64,000 nt of DNA from Novispirillum itersonii. GTDB lineage: Bacteria > Pseudomonadota > Alphaproteobacteria > Rhodospirillales > Rhodospirillaceae. Within the stretch, counting starts at the first letter, position 1. The number at the start of each line of letters is the position of its first letter. Under the pieces are notes generated by a model. That model did not search any database. It was not told the DNA's origin and was given only the letters and a program-made list of their open reading frames with translations. The position numbers and the translations under genes are program-made. Shown here one piece after another: positions 18,460-27,551 of the stretch. The DNA lies in contig NZ_JACIIX010000004.1 in NCBI RefSeq assembly GCF_014205675.1, positions 203,100 through 267,099 on the forward strand. Reading direction: 5' to 3'.

Positions 18460-19014
18460 CTAAAGCGACGGGGGCGTGCAGGCCGAAACGACCACGCAAT
18501 CCTCGTCCCCGACATTGCGGAACCGGTGCGGAATCCGGCTGTCAAACAGATAGGCATCCCCGGGGCCAAGAATCCGCCGCTGCTCCCCCACCGTCACCTC
18601 CATTCGCCCACTGATGATAACACCACCCTCTTCCCCTTCATGGCTCAGCAGGACCTTGCCACTGTCGGTACCGGGGGCGTAGCGTTCATGGAGGATCTGT
18701 AGGGCCCGGCGGGTCATGTCGGTGCCGACCTGCCGGTAGCTGATCTTGCCGCGCCCGATTTCGACCAGTTCAGCCGCCGGGAAGAACACCCGCTCCGCCC
18801 CCTCCTCCGGCATTTCCAGTGCAAAGAACTCGGCCAACCCCATCGGAATACCATCCAGCACCCGCTTCAACGATCCCACGGACGGATTGGTGCGGTCGGA
18901 TTCAATCAACGAAATGGTGGCGTTGGTCACCCCGGCCCGGCGCGCCAGCTCCCGCTGGCTGAGGTTCTGCCGTTCACGCACCATCCGCAGGCGGGCCCCC
19001 ACACTGGCATCCAT
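18460..19014 (-). CDS. XRE-cupin transcriptional regulator (PuuR-like)
   Basis: A 184-residue DNA-binding protein. Residues 5-62 form an HTH_3 domain (RMVRERQNLSQRELARRAG, then TNATISLIESDRTNPSVGSL), and about 105-180 form a cupin domain (SHEGEEGGVIISGRMEVTVG, LGPGDAYLFDSRIPHRFRN). This architecture is that of PuuR-type regulators of putrescine and amino acid use. It is divergent from the aminotransferase gene and probably regulates it and itself. The last residues read VVVSACTPPSL, the usual family ending. Confidence 0.9.
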   Translation of the reverse strand: MDASVGARLRMVRERQNLSQRELARRAGVTNATISLIESDRTNPSVGSLKRVLDGIPMGLAEFFALEMPEEGAERVFFPAAELVEIGRGKISYRQVGTDMTRRALQILHERYAPGTDSGKVLLSHEGEEGGVIISGRMEVTVGEQRRILGPGDAYLFDSRIPHRFRNVGDEDCVVVSACTPPSL

Positions 19015-19207
19015 CGGTGTGTCCTTTTCTGTATCGGGCTGTATCCGGCCGTTTCAGGCGTTCACGATCCTGAACATGATGCAGTGCATTTTGATGTTTT
19101 TCAACGTGATAACCACATAGAAGAAAACGTCTTGTTAAACATATGCCGACACCGCAAGGTGGAGCCTGACAGTTCCCGCCGTTTGTCTTCCGCCCGTGGA
19201 GCGCACC
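19015..19207. promoter_or_regulatory. Divergent control region for the XRE-cupin regulator and the aminotransferase
   Basis: The 193-bp region holds a perfect 11-base palindrome ATGCAGTGCAT (19079-19089), a direct repeat CTGTATC (about 19029 and 19039, 10 bases apart), and TTGATGTTTTTCAA just after the palindrome. Any of these could be operator elements for the adjacent regulator. Confidence 0.4.
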
Positions 19208-20533
19208 ATGCCCGACAGCCTGAATACCCCGAACGATCTGGCCCCATTCTGGATGCCGTTCACCGCCAACCGTCAGTTCAAGAGCAACCCGCGCCTGTTC
19301 GTGAAGGCGGAGGGGATGCATTACACCACCAGCGACAACCGTCAGGTTCTGGACGGCACGGCCGGTCTGTGGTGCGTCAATGCCGGTCACGCCCAGCCGA
19401 AGATCGTCGAGGCCATTCAGCAGCAGGCGCAGGAGCTGGATTACGCCCCGGCCTTCCAGATGGGGCACCCCAAGGCGTTTGAACTGGCCGCCCGGCTGGT
19501 GGCGATGATCCCCGGCGATCTCGATCACGTCTTCTTCACCAATTCCGGCTCGGAAAGCGTTGATACCGCACTGAAAATCGCGCTGGCCTATCACCGCGCC
19601 AAGGGCGATGCCTCCCGCACCCGTCTGATCGGGCGCGAACGCGGCTATCATGGCGTTGGCTTCGGCGGCATTTCCGTCGGCGGCATTGTCAACAACCGCC
19701 GCTTCTTTGGCTCGCTGCTGGCCGGTGTCGACCACATGCGCCACACCCATGATCCGGCGCGCAATGCCTTCAGCCGGGGCCAGCCGGAACACGGGGCCGA
19801 ACTGGCTGACGATCTGGAACGGATTGTCGCCCTGCATGGTGCCGAAACCATCGCCGCCGTGATCGTCGAGCCGATGGCCGGATCCACCGGTGTGCTGATG
19901 CCGCCGAAGGGCTATCTGGAACGCCTGCGGGCCATCTGTGACAAGTACGGCATCCTGCTGATTTTCGACGAAGTCATCACCGGGTTCGGCCGCCTTGGCT
20001 CCCCCTTCGCCGTCGATCATTTCGGGGTGATGCCCGATATCGTCACCACCGCCAAGGGCGTGAGCAACGGCGCGGTGCCGATGGGCGCGGTGTTCGTCCG
20101 CAAGGGCATCTATGATGCCTTCATGAACGGCCCGGAAAACGCCATCGAGCTGTTCCACGGCTACACCTATTCCGCCCACCCGCTGGCCTGCGCCGCCGCT
20201 CTGGCGACGCTGGACGTTTACCGCGAACAGGATCTGTTCCAGCGCTGCGCCGATCTGGCCCCGTACTTCGAAGATGCCGTGCACTCCCTGAAGGACCTGC
20301 CGCACGTGATCGACGTCCGCAACATGGGTCTGGTCGCCGGGATTGAGCTGGAAGCCCGCCCGGGTGCGCCGACGGCCCGCGCCTTCGAAGCCTTCCTGAA
20401 ATGCTATGACAAGGGCGTCCTGATCCGCACCACCGGTGACATCATCGCGCTGAGCCCGCCGCTGATCGTCGACAAGGCGCAGATTGATACCATTGTCGGC
20501 ACCATCGCCGATGTGCTGAAGGATATCGCCTGA
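19208..20533 (+). CDS. Omega-amino acid:pyruvate aminotransferase (beta-alanine:pyruvate type)
   Basis: PLP-dependent class III aminotransferase of 441 residues that moves an amino group from omega-amino acids such as beta-alanine to pyruvate. The start MPDSLNTPNDLAPFWMPFTANRQFK and GTAGLWCVNAGHAQPKI are characteristic of the beta-alanine:pyruvate group. DEVITGFGR (254-262) precedes the PLP lysine K283 in TTAKGVSNGAVPMGA. The ATG at 19208 has GGAG 8 bases upstream; a GTG at 19196 overlaps that site and is less likely. It is divergent from the XRE-cupin regulator. Its role in polyamine or beta-alanine breakdown is inferred from family and context. Confidence 0.92.
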   Translation: MPDSLNTPNDLAPFWMPFTANRQFKSNPRLFVKAEGMHYTTSDNRQVLDGTAGLWCVNAGHAQPKIVEAIQQQAQELDYAPAFQMGHPKAFELAARLVAMIPGDLDHVFFTNSGSESVDTALKIALAYHRAKGDASRTRLIGRERGYHGVGFGGISVGGIVNNRRFFGSLLAGVDHMRHTHDPARNAFSRGQPEHGAELADDLERIVALHGAETIAAVIVEPMAGSTGVLMPPKGYLERLRAICDKYGILLIFDEVITGFGRLGSPFAVDHFGVMPDIVTTAKGVSNGAVPMGAVFVRKGIYDAFMNGPENAIELFHGYTYSAHPLACAAALATLDVYREQDLFQRCADLAPYFEDAVHSLKDLPHVIDVRNMGLVAGIELEARPGAPTARAFEAFLKCYDKGVLIRTTGDIIALSPPLIVDKAQIDTIVGTIADVLKDIA

Positions 20534-20543
20534 CCCCTTAATA

Positions 20544-20566
20544 GGGGATCCGCCCGGCGGATCCCC
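20544..20566 (+). terminator. Hairpin after the aminotransferase gene
   Basis: GGGGATCCG (20544-20552) pairs perfectly with CGGATCCCC (20558-20566). No T-run follows, so it probably protects the 3' end or assists the terminator downstream. Confidence 0.5.
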
Positions 20567-20568
20567 CT

Positions 20569-20602
20569 GTCCATAAAGCAGCAGGGTCCATAAAGCAGCA
20601 GG
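20569..20602. repeat. Exact 17-bp tandem repeat
   Basis: GTCCATAAAGCAGCAGG occurs twice back to back (20569-20585 and 20586-20602), between the two hairpins downstream of the aminotransferase. It looks like a replication-slippage duplication in non-coding DNA. Confidence 0.85.
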
Positions 20603-20633
20603 GCGGCCCCACCGGACCGCCCTGTTGTTTTTT
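20599..20633 (+). terminator. Intrinsic terminator of the aminotransferase gene
   Basis: CAGGGCGG (20599-20606) pairs perfectly with CCGCCCTG (20617-20624) around a 10-base loop and is followed by TTGTTTTTT. It lies at the convergent junction with the GtrA-family gene. Confidence 0.9.
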
Positions 20634-21060
20634 ATGCGGCTCCCTGCTCCGCTGGCCGGAACGTCCAGATGCGGTTCAGCAGGTAATGCCAGACCAGCAG
20701 AAGCCCGGTGGTCATCGCCTGCGCCAGCAGATAGGGCAGACCGAGACCGTCGGTCATCGCCGCCATCAACAGCATGGTCCAGACCAGACCGGTCGCGGCG
20801 ATGGCGAAAAACCGCGGCAAGGCTTCCGTGTGGGAACGGTCACTGCGGAACACCACGGTGCGGTTCAGAACATAATTGACCAATCCGCCAACCACAAAAC
20901 CGGCGGCGGCTCCGGCCATCGGCGACAGCCGGGCCACTTCCACCAGACCGATCAGCACCGCGTAGTGCGCCAGCGTTCCCCCTGCCCCAACGCAGGCGAA
21001 CAGAAGAAACTGACGGGACAGCAGCATGCCGCCCCCTTTCCGAAGCAATGACATCACCAT
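20632..21060 (-). CDS. GtrA family membrane protein
   Basis: A 142-residue protein with four transmembrane helices of the GtrA family, thought to help move polyprenyl-linked sugars across the membrane. QFLLFACVGAGGTLAHYAVLI and FVVGGLVNYVLNRTVVFRS are the typical first and second halves, and the end has the expected second copy YLLNRIWTF. The ATG at 21060 is followed by another at 21054; either may be used. It comes 3 bases after the GT39 gene and forms an operon with GT2 and GT39 genes, the arrangement expected for a lipid-linked sugar pathway. Confidence 0.9.
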   Translation of the reverse strand: MVMSLLRKGGGMLLSRQFLLFACVGAGGTLAHYAVLIGLVEVARLSPMAGAAAGFVVGGLVNYVLNRTVVFRSDRSHTEALPRFFAIAATGLVWTMLLMAAMTDGLGLPYLLAQAMTTGLLLVWHYLLNRIWTFRPAEQGAA

Positions 21061-21063
21061 AGG

Positions 21064-22722
21064 TTATGGCCCCGCCGGACGTTTGGCCAGCTGCTGTCGC
21101 TCCAGCAGCGCCCGCCTGTCTTTCACCACCGCCAAGGGTACCCCCATCCGGCGGACCGAGGCAACAACCGCCCCGCTGAGCGTATCGTCACACCCCATCT
21201 GGGTGGCCGAAATAAAGAACTCGGCAGAATCCCAGACATGGGTGATCTCAAACCGCGTATCGAGAACGTCGTTGGCCTGAAAGCCCTCAGCACAGACCGC
21301 GACCAGATGACGCCTCTCCCCCAGCTTGCGTGGCCCCAGAACCCGGTCCAGTTCCTCGCCCGCTTCCCGCAGGCTGGATGACCAGTAATCGGTCTCCCAG
21401 CCGCCATAGGCCCCCGGCAGCCAGCCGACCAGACTGTTGAACCCGGCATAGCCATACGGATGCATCAACGCCAGAGGCACCGCCGCCAGAAGGACAAAAC
21501 CGGCAACCGCCCCCCGCAGGCACAATGCCCCCCATCGGAGCGACCGCACAAAGGCAAACAGAAAATCCCATCCGGCAGACGCCAGAACGACCAGTGGTGG
21601 AACTGTGAAGAGAAAATGCCGGATCCCGTTGTACATCGGCGGACGGCTGAGGGTGGCGTAGACCACCGGAAACAGCGCCGCAAACACCACCGGCAGCCAC
21701 CGCGCCAGCGTCTCCAGTCCGGCCCGGCCATTCCGTTCCCGACGTTTCAGCCAGAAGGCCAGCGCAACCGGCGCCAAGGCCAGTCCGGCCAGCGTCATTT
21801 CCGGGAGTTTAACCAGCAGGTATTGCGGCAGATAGGTCCGGGGCACGTCCGACAGCTCCACCTCCGCACCCCCGACCATCGTGGTCATGCTGAAAGCGAA
21901 GTGCGAAAACGTTCCCAATGCCTTCAAAATATTGCCGGGATCCTGCACCGACCACGGCCAGAACACCGCCATCATCACCACGGTCAGGCTCAGCCCCGGC
22001 AGCAGGGACACCACAGACAGCAGCAGAAAACGCAGGCGGGCCGCGATCCCGCCGGAATGAAGGACCATTGCCCCCAGAACGGCAAGGCCGATGAAACCGA
22101 TGGACAGCACCGCACCGACCCGCAGACCGATGGCACAACCGACAGCAAGGCCCAGCTTCAGCACCAGCCCCATCCCCGGACGGGGCAGAACGGCAGCACA
22201 GCGCAAAGCATAGTACAGGGCCCAGACCATGGCCGTCGCAAAGGGGACATCCTTGGTATGGGTGAACATCGCCCCTGACCACATACCGGTCAGCAGCAGC
22301 AGCACCATGGCAATCACCCCGGCGCGGTCGCCCATCAGCAGGCGGGCGACCCGGGCGGTGCCGATCAGACCGACCACACCGATCAGACCGGACAGCAGAT
22401 GCCGCAGATGCCAGACATCAACAACCGGCACCAGTTTCTGCAGAAAGACTGCGACCAGATCAAACAGGCCACCGTACAGATACAGATTCTTATACGAAAA
22501 GGCCGCCAGATCAGTCATGCCGGAGGCATAGTAACGCCAAAGCAGCTCCCCATAGGTGTGCTGCACCAGCTCGTCATTGCTGGCGCCATGCAGAGGAAAC
22601 GTTGCCAGAACGAAAGCAACGGTCAGCCACGGGATCATCATCAGGGCATCGCGCAGCGTCAGCGCACGCAGCACTGCCGTCATCCTCAGCCGCGCTGCCG
22701 CAGCCTTCTCCCGGATGGTCAT
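21064..22722 (-). CDS. Membrane glycosyltransferase, GT39/PMT (ArnT/FlmK-like)
   Basis: A 552-residue GT-C fold transferase with about eleven transmembrane helices. It should use an undecaprenyl-phosphate sugar on the periplasmic side. The first periplasmic loop contains the acidic SNDELVQHTYGEL (about 47-59), and HTKDVPFATAMVWALYYALR and RHFLFTVPPLVVLAS are typical of the PMT superfamily. A soluble C-terminal part of about 100 residues follows. It overlaps the GT2 gene by 4 bases. Acceptors in relatives are lipid A or glycoproteins; which one here is unknown. Confidence 0.85.
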   Translation of the reverse strand: MTIREKAAAARLRMTAVLRALTLRDALMMIPWLTVAFVLATFPLHGASNDELVQHTYGELLWRYYASGMTDLAAFSYKNLYLYGGLFDLVAVFLQKLVPVVDVWHLRHLLSGLIGVVGLIGTARVARLLMGDRAGVIAMVLLLLTGMWSGAMFTHTKDVPFATAMVWALYYALRCAAVLPRPGMGLVLKLGLAVGCAIGLRVGAVLSIGFIGLAVLGAMVLHSGGIAARLRFLLLSVVSLLPGLSLTVVMMAVFWPWSVQDPGNILKALGTFSHFAFSMTTMVGGAEVELSDVPRTYLPQYLLVKLPEMTLAGLALAPVALAFWLKRRERNGRAGLETLARWLPVVFAALFPVVYATLSRPPMYNGIRHFLFTVPPLVVLASAGWDFLFAFVRSLRWGALCLRGAVAGFVLLAAVPLALMHPYGYAGFNSLVGWLPGAYGGWETDYWSSSLREAGEELDRVLGPRKLGERRHLVAVCAEGFQANDVLDTRFEITHVWDSAEFFISATQMGCDDTLSGAVVASVRRMGVPLAVVKDRRALLERQQLAKRPAGP

Positions 22723-23714
22723 TTACCGTCCTCCGCCACCCCTGCGGGGTGTTTACCGACCTGATCGGCAACGATATACAGCGGACGTCCTTTTACTTCG
22801 TTAAAAATACGGCCGATATATTCACCCAGCGCGCCAAGGCTGATCAGCTGAATCCCGGACATAAACAGACCGGCCACCATCAGCGAGGCATAGCCGGGCA
22901 CATCAATCCCCCAGATCAGGGTGCGGATCACAAGCCAGCTGCCATAAACAACTGACAGCACGGCAATTGCCAGCCCGATCAGGGACCACACCCGCAGCGG
23001 CACCATCGAGAACGCGGAAATACCGTCCAGCGCATATTTGAACAACCGCAGAAACGGCCATGCCGACTGCCCGCCAACCCGTTCCGCCGGCTCAAAATCG
23101 ATCAGCACCTGCCGGAAACCGACCCAGCTGGTGATGCCTTTCATGAAACGGTTGCGTTCCGGCAGGCTGTTGATGGCATTCACCACCGCCCGGTCGAACA
23201 GCCGGAAATCTCCGGCCCCTTCCGGGATCTCGACATCAGAGACGTAATGGAACAGCCAGTAGAACATCCGGCTGGCAAGGCGGCGCGTCGTCGGGTCAGT
23301 CTGCCGGGAGCGGCGGACCGCCGTCACCATCTGCGCTCCATCCCGCCAGCGGGCCAGCATATCCGGCAACAGCTCCGGCGGATGCTGAAGATCACCGTCC
23401 ATCAGGACGACAACATCCCCGGCAGCGGCCCGCAGACCGGCGGCCATCCCGGCTTCCTTGCCAAAGTTACGGGCAAACCGGAAGCCCCGGACCGCCGGAT
23501 CCACCGCCGCCAGATCGCGGATGACCTCAAAACTGCTGTCGCGGGAACCGTCATCAACCAGCACGATTTCCCAGCGGCTCAGGGGCATCGCCCCCAGCAC
23601 TGCGGTTAACCGCGCATGCAGACTCCGCAGAGCCTCGCCCTCGTTATAGACAGGAACAACAACTGACAGAAACGGGCCACGCCCGGTTTCCCCCTGCACC
23701 GTTTCGTCGGTCAT
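22719..23714 (-). CDS. Polyprenyl-phosphate glycosyltransferase, family 2 (GtrB/ArnC/FlmF-like)
   Basis: A 331-residue GT-A fold enzyme with two C-terminal transmembrane helices (about residues 240-305), the architecture of DPM1/GtrB enzymes that load a sugar from a nucleotide sugar onto undecaprenyl phosphate. VVPVYNEG (19-26) starts the fold, DDGSRDS (54-60) and MDGDLQHPPE (105-114) hold the nucleotide and metal. The start is uncertain: an ATG at 23714 fits the domain, while a frame to 23777 adds 21 residues. It is the first gene of the operon with GT39 and GtrA genes. Confidence 0.88.
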   Translation of the reverse strand: MTDETVQGETGRGPFLSVVVPVYNEGEALRSLHARLTAVLGAMPLSRWEIVLVDDGSRDSSFEVIRDLAAVDPAVRGFRFARNFGKEAGMAAGLRAAAGDVVVLMDGDLQHPPELLPDMLARWRDGAQMVTAVRRSRQTDPTTRRLASRMFYWLFHYVSDVEIPEGAGDFRLFDRAVVNAINSLPERNRFMKGITSWVGFRQVLIDFEPAERVGGQSAWPFLRLFKYALDGISAFSMVPLRVWSLIGLAIAVLSVVYGSWLVIRTLIWGIDVPGYASLMVAGLFMSGIQLISLGALGEYIGRIFNEVKGRPLYIVADQVGKHPAGVAEDGK

Positions 23715-23890
23715 CACCGTCACACCATCATCCAACGCACAAGCCACGTTGCACCTGTCTCTAAACCCGTCTGCCACCCTTGCCCGGCTCTCTCCCGGCG
23801 GAACCCCAGTCCGCCTTGGCCTTGCAATCCGGCTGACGCCTCTCTAATACCTTGAAGTGGGCCAGACCGCCATAGACCGGAAGTTCCTCT

Positions 23891-24778
23891 ATGACCAAAT
23901 TCGCAAGTCCGGTACGCAGAATTCACCCGGTTGTCATCTGCGCAGACGATTACGGCCTGTCCCCCGGGGTCAGTCAGGCGATTGAAGGCCTGATTGCGCA
24001 AGGCCGCCTGAGTGCCACCAGCGTGATGACCACTCTGCCGGACTGGCAGACGTCCGGAGCCGGTCTGAAAGCGCTGACCCGGCAGCATCCGGCGGATATC
24101 GGCCTGCACCTGACTCTGACCGAGCAGCCGCCGCTGACCGCCTGCGCCGGACTGGCGGAAGGCGGACGCCTGCCGCCGGTCGGAACTGTCCTGTCCCGGG
24201 CCCTGCTGCGTCGCCTTCCGGCTGCCGCGATCCGCAACGAGATCCGTGCCCAGCTCGACCGGTTTGAGGATGTCTGGGGAGATATCCCGGATTATATTGA
24301 CGGCCACCAACACGTTCACAGCTTTCCCCAGATCGGCGGCCTTCTGGTGCAGGAGATGACGCGCCGCTATGGGCATCTGCCCCGGCGCCCCTATCTCCGC
24401 TCCGTCTTTGAAACCCCCGGGCGTCTCCGCCGCCATGGCGGGTCCACCGCCAAAGGCCTGATCCTGACGGCCCTCTCGCTGCCGTTTGACCGGCTCGCCC
24501 ATCGGGCCGGATTTCAGGCCAACAGCAGTTTCCGCGGACTTTATGATTTTTTTATGGCGGAGGACTACCGCCCCCTGTTCCGTCGCCTGCTGCGCGATCC
24601 GGGGCCGCGTACCCTGATCCACTGTCACCCCGGGCAAACTGATGACGTGCTGAAAAGCCGGGATGGCCTGACCTGGCCCCGGGAGCGGGAACTGGCCTAT
24701 CTGTCCTCTGCCGCCTGCGCTGAGGATCTGGAGGAAGCCGGGGTCCGCCCGGCCCGCTTCAGCGCGTTGGCAGACTGA
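23891..24778 (+). CDS. ChbG/HpnK (YdjC) family carbohydrate deacetylase
   Basis: A metal-dependent deacetylase of 295 residues. The metal site is visible: ADDYG at 18-22 with the catalytic and ligand aspartates, HLTL at 73-76, DGHQHVH at 137-143 and HCHPGQTDD at 244-252. It has no signal peptide, so it acts in the cytoplasm. Family members deacetylate chitooligosaccharides (ChbG), hopanoid precursors (HpnK) or undecaprenyl-phosphate-GalNAc (Francisella NaxD). Being divergent from the GT2-GT39-GtrA operon favours the last kind of role. It is a single gene followed by a weak hairpin. Confidence 0.88.
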   Translation: MTKFASPVRRIHPVVICADDYGLSPGVSQAIEGLIAQGRLSATSVMTTLPDWQTSGAGLKALTRQHPADIGLHLTLTEQPPLTACAGLAEGGRLPPVGTVLSRALLRRLPAAAIRNEIRAQLDRFEDVWGDIPDYIDGHQHVHSFPQIGGLLVQEMTRRYGHLPRRPYLRSVFETPGRLRRHGGSTAKGLILTALSLPFDRLAHRAGFQANSSFRGLYDFFMAEDYRPLFRRLLRDPGPRTLIHCHPGQTDDVLKSRDGLTWPRERELAYLSSAACAEDLEEAGVRPARFSALAD

Positions 24779-24877
24779 CGCCATCTCCTCTTGCCAAGCG
24801 GGGCGGAAGGCGTTACCTCCTGCCCACACGATCTGGCCCGAGCATTCTGGCTGACCCCCGCAGCACCGCCCCGCATC

Positions 24878-24895
24878 AAACCGGCTGGCGGTTTT
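24878..24895 (+). terminator. Weak intrinsic terminator after the deacetylase gene
   Basis: AAACCG (24878-24883) pairs with CGGTTT (24889-24894) around 5 bases, ending in TTTT. It is short and sits only 28 bases before rimO, so some read-through is likely. Confidence 0.4.
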
Positions 24896-24922
24896 GGCTG
24901 TTGAGAATACGGATTTTCACCG

Positions 24923-26251
24923 ATGACCAAAACCATCGCCCCCGCGCCGCGCGTCGGCATCGTCAGCCTCGGCTGCCCGAAGGCCCTTGTTGATTCCGAA
25001 CGGATCCTGACCCGCCTGCGTGCGGAAGGCTACGAAGTGTCGCCGACCTATGAAGGGGCTGACGCCGTCATCGTCAACACCTGCGGTTTTCTGGATTCGG
25101 CCAAGGCGGAGAGTCTGGAGGCGATCGGTGAGGCTCTGGCCGAAAACGGCAAGGTGATCGTCACCGGCTGTATGGGCAAAGACGAAACCCTGATCCGGGA
25201 ACAGTTCCCGAATGTGCTGTCGGTCACCGGCCCGCATCAGTATGAAGCGGTGGTGTCCGCCGTCCACGATGCAGCGCCGCCGCAGCATGATCCGTTCGTC
25301 GATCTGGTGCCGCCGGAAGGCATCAAGCTGACCCCGCGTCATTACTCCTACCTGAAGATTTCCGAAGGCTGCAACAACCGCTGCTCCTTCTGTATCATCC
25401 CGTCGCTGCGCGGCGATCTGGTCAGCCGCCCGATCAACCGCGTGCTGGCCGAGGCCGAAAAGCTGGTCAAGGCCGGGGTCAAGGAACTGCTGGTAATCTC
25501 GCAGGATACCAGCGCCTACGGCGTTGATCTGAAGTATGCCGAGGCCGACTGGAAGGGCAACCCGATCAAGACCAATATGCTGGAACTGTCGCGGGCGCTG
25601 GGCGACATGGGGGTGTGGGTGCGCATGCACTATGTCTATCCCTACCCCAGCGTGGACGCGGTGATCCCGCTGATGGCCGAAGGAAAGATCCTGCCGTATC
25701 TGGACATCCCCTTCCAGCACGCCAGCCCGAATGTGCTGAAGTCAATGCGCCGCCCGGCCAATCAGGAAAAGGTTCTGGACCGCATCAACAAGTGGCGGGA
25801 CATCTGTCCGGATCTGACCCTGCGCTCCACCTTCATTGTCGGCTTCCCCGGCGAGACCGAGGAAGACTTTGAATTCATGCTCGACTGGCTGAGCGAGGCC
25901 AAACTCGACCGCGTCGGCTGCTTCAAATACGAACCGGTTGAGGGTGCCACCGCCAACGATCTGCCCGACCAGATCGACGAAGAGGTCAAGGAAGAGCGCT
26001 GGCACCGCTTCATGGAGCATCAGCGCCAGATTTCCGAAGTGAAGATGGCCGCCAAGGTCGGCACCCTGCAAAAGGTAATCATCGACGAGGTGGATGAAGA
26101 CGGTGCCATCGGCCGGTCCACCGCCGATGCCCCGGAAATCGACGGCAGCGTGTTCCTGAACGGCGACACCGAGGTGAAACCGGGGGATATTGTCACCGTC
26201 CGCGTCGAGCATGCCGACGATTATGACCTGTGGGGCATCCGGATAGACTGA
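24923..26251 (+). CDS. rimO: Ribosomal protein S12 methylthiotransferase RimO
   Basis: Radical SAM enzyme that adds a methylthio group to the conserved aspartate of ribosomal protein S12. The 442-residue protein has the three domains expected. The N-terminal domain binds an auxiliary 4Fe-4S cluster through C18, C54 and C83 ([12 protein letters not shown] is a RimO signature). The radical [11 protein letters not shown] motif gives C150, C154 and C157. A C-terminal TRAM domain occupies about 375-442. It is cytoplasmic and monocistronic, ended by a very strong bidirectional terminator. Confidence 0.96.
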   Translation: MTKTIAPAPRVGIVSLGCPKALVDSERILTRLRAEGYEVSPTYEGADAVIVNTCGFLDSAKAESLEAIGEALAENGKVIVTGCMGKDETLIREQFPNVLSVTGPHQYEAVVSAVHDAAPPQHDPFVDLVPPEGIKLTPRHYSYLKISEGCNNRCSFCIIPSLRGDLVSRPINRVLAEAEKLVKAGVKELLVISQDTSAYGVDLKYAEADWKGNPIKTNMLELSRALGDMGVWVRMHYVYPYPSVDAVIPLMAEGKILPYLDIPFQHASPNVLKSMRRPANQEKVLDRINKWRDICPDLTLRSTFIVGFPGETEEDFEFMLDWLSEAKLDRVGCFKYEPVEGATANDLPDQIDEEVKEERWHRFMEHQRQISEVKMAAKVGTLQKVIIDEVDEDGAIGRSTADAPEIDGSVFLNGDTEVKPGDIVTVRVEHADDYDLWGIRID

Positions 26252-26273
26252 TCAGTCTCCACCGTTTCTCATC

Positions 26274-26307
26274 AAAAAGCCGGGCAGAACACTCTGCCCG
26301 GCTTTTT
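26274..26307. terminator. Bidirectional intrinsic terminator
   Basis: A perfect 15-base stem with a 4-base loop (arms 26274-26288 and 26293-26307), with A-run and T-run ends on both sides, separates the convergent rimO and GGDEF genes. It should work in both directions. Confidence 0.95.
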
Positions 26308-26327
26308 GGTTCTGAAGCACCCGCTGC

Positions 26328-27512
26328 TCAGGTCCGGATCAGCGGGGCTGACCAGTCCAGCTGCTGCCACTGGGTCCGGCGGCGACGCTTGTCTTCATAC
26401 ATCCGGGTATCGGCGATGTGCAGCAGGTCAGTCTGGTTGCTGCCATCCTGAGGGGCCAGAACGCCGCCGATGCTCATTTCAATCTGGATTGGTTTTCCCT
26501 CCAGAACCACAGACCCGGATACGGACAGCCGCAGCCGGTCGATAAAGCGGTCAAGCCGCTCACGGGTGTTCACCTCACTCAACAGAATAACGAACTCATC
26601 CCCGCCCAGTCGGGCCGGATGCTCGCCGTCCCGGCAGATCTTCCGCAGGCGTTGCCCGATCTCAATCAACAGAGCATCCCCCATCGCATGACCGTTGACG
26701 TCATTGACCTGCTTAAACCGGTCAAGGTCAAACAGCACCAGCCCGAAGTGCTCCCCGGTCCGATCCAGCGCCAGCAGGGATTCTTCCAGCAATGCATCCA
26801 TCTGGCGGCGGTTGGCCAACCCCGTCAGCGGATCCAGACGGGTCAGGGCTTCCAGCTCCCCCTGCTTCCGGTACAGCACCAGCGCCGCTGCCCCGGTCAT
26901 CCACAGCAGAGTCCAGACCGTGAAGGTGAAGAACAGCGGCTCGTTGACCGCCTGCGCCCCCTGCTCCGTGCTGCCCAGCAGATAACGCAACGCATAGTTC
27001 CAGCGCATGGCAAAGCCGATGGCAAGGCAGAACAGCACCGCCGCACACAGGGTTTCCGCTGCCCGGGTGGCCCGGTCCTGCCGGTACAGCAGAATCAGGG
27101 CCCCGGACAGCAGCAGCAGCAGGTAATAGGTGTCGCTGAACATGTAGCGGTACGGCGGATAGGGGGCGGTGATCACCGAAACCGTCACCACAACCACGAA
27201 AAAGGCAATCCACCACGGCAGACGCCCCCGGATGGAGCCGATGCCCTTAAACCGCAGGATCCCCTCAAAATACAGCGAAAACAGCGTCATGGTCGCAACA
27301 TTGACGCCCGCATTCCAGAACAGGGTATTAAAAACACCCAGCATCCCGCTGGAATAGGCGGTCATGCAGATGATGGAGGCAATCATCCAGCACCCGGGGC
27401 CCCGGGTCCCCGGCGTGGTCCGCCAGACGATGACCATCATCGCCACCGACGCGATATTGATGAACGCGTTGGTGATCGCCAGGGTCGCCGGATGCAAAAC
27501 AATCGAAAACAC
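26328..27512 (-). CDS. Membrane-bound diguanylate cyclase (GGDEF) 1
   Basis: A 394-residue protein with six or seven N-terminal transmembrane helices (about residues 10-215) and a C-terminal GGDEF domain that should make cyclic di-GMP from GTP. DPLTGLANRR (227-236), FDLDRFKQVND (261-271) and the catalytic GGDEF (303-307) are intact. The inhibitory I-site RxxD is altered to RDGE (294-297), so product inhibition may be weaker. It starts with GTG at 27512 after AAAGGGGGATAAG. It is a paralogue of the next gene upstream, 39 bases away, with the same architecture. Confidence 0.92.
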   Translation of the reverse strand: MFSIVLHPATLAITNAFINIASVAMMVIVWRTTPGTRGPGCWMIASIICMTAYSSGMLGVFNTLFWNAGVNVATMTLFSLYFEGILRFKGIGSIRGRLPWWIAFFVVVVTVSVITAPYPPYRYMFSDTYYLLLLLSGALILLYRQDRATRAAETLCAAVLFCLAIGFAMRWNYALRYLLGSTEQGAQAVNEPLFFTFTVWTLLWMTGAAALVLYRKQGELEALTRLDPLTGLANRRQMDALLEESLLALDRTGEHFGLVLFDLDRFKQVNDVNGHAMGDALLIEIGQRLRKICRDGEHPARLGGDEFVILLSEVNTRERLDRFIDRLRLSVSGSVVLEGKPIQIEMSIGGVLAPQDGSNQTDLLHIADTRMYEDKRRRRTQWQQLDWSAPLIRT

Positions 27513-27551
27513 CTTATCCCCCTTTTCCTGATCCCCCCGTTGCGGGCCGGA

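Noticed and set aside
20569..20602. CRISPR-like repeat
   Set aside because: Only two adjacent 17-base units without spacers. No CRISPR array or cas gene was seen anywhere in the window.
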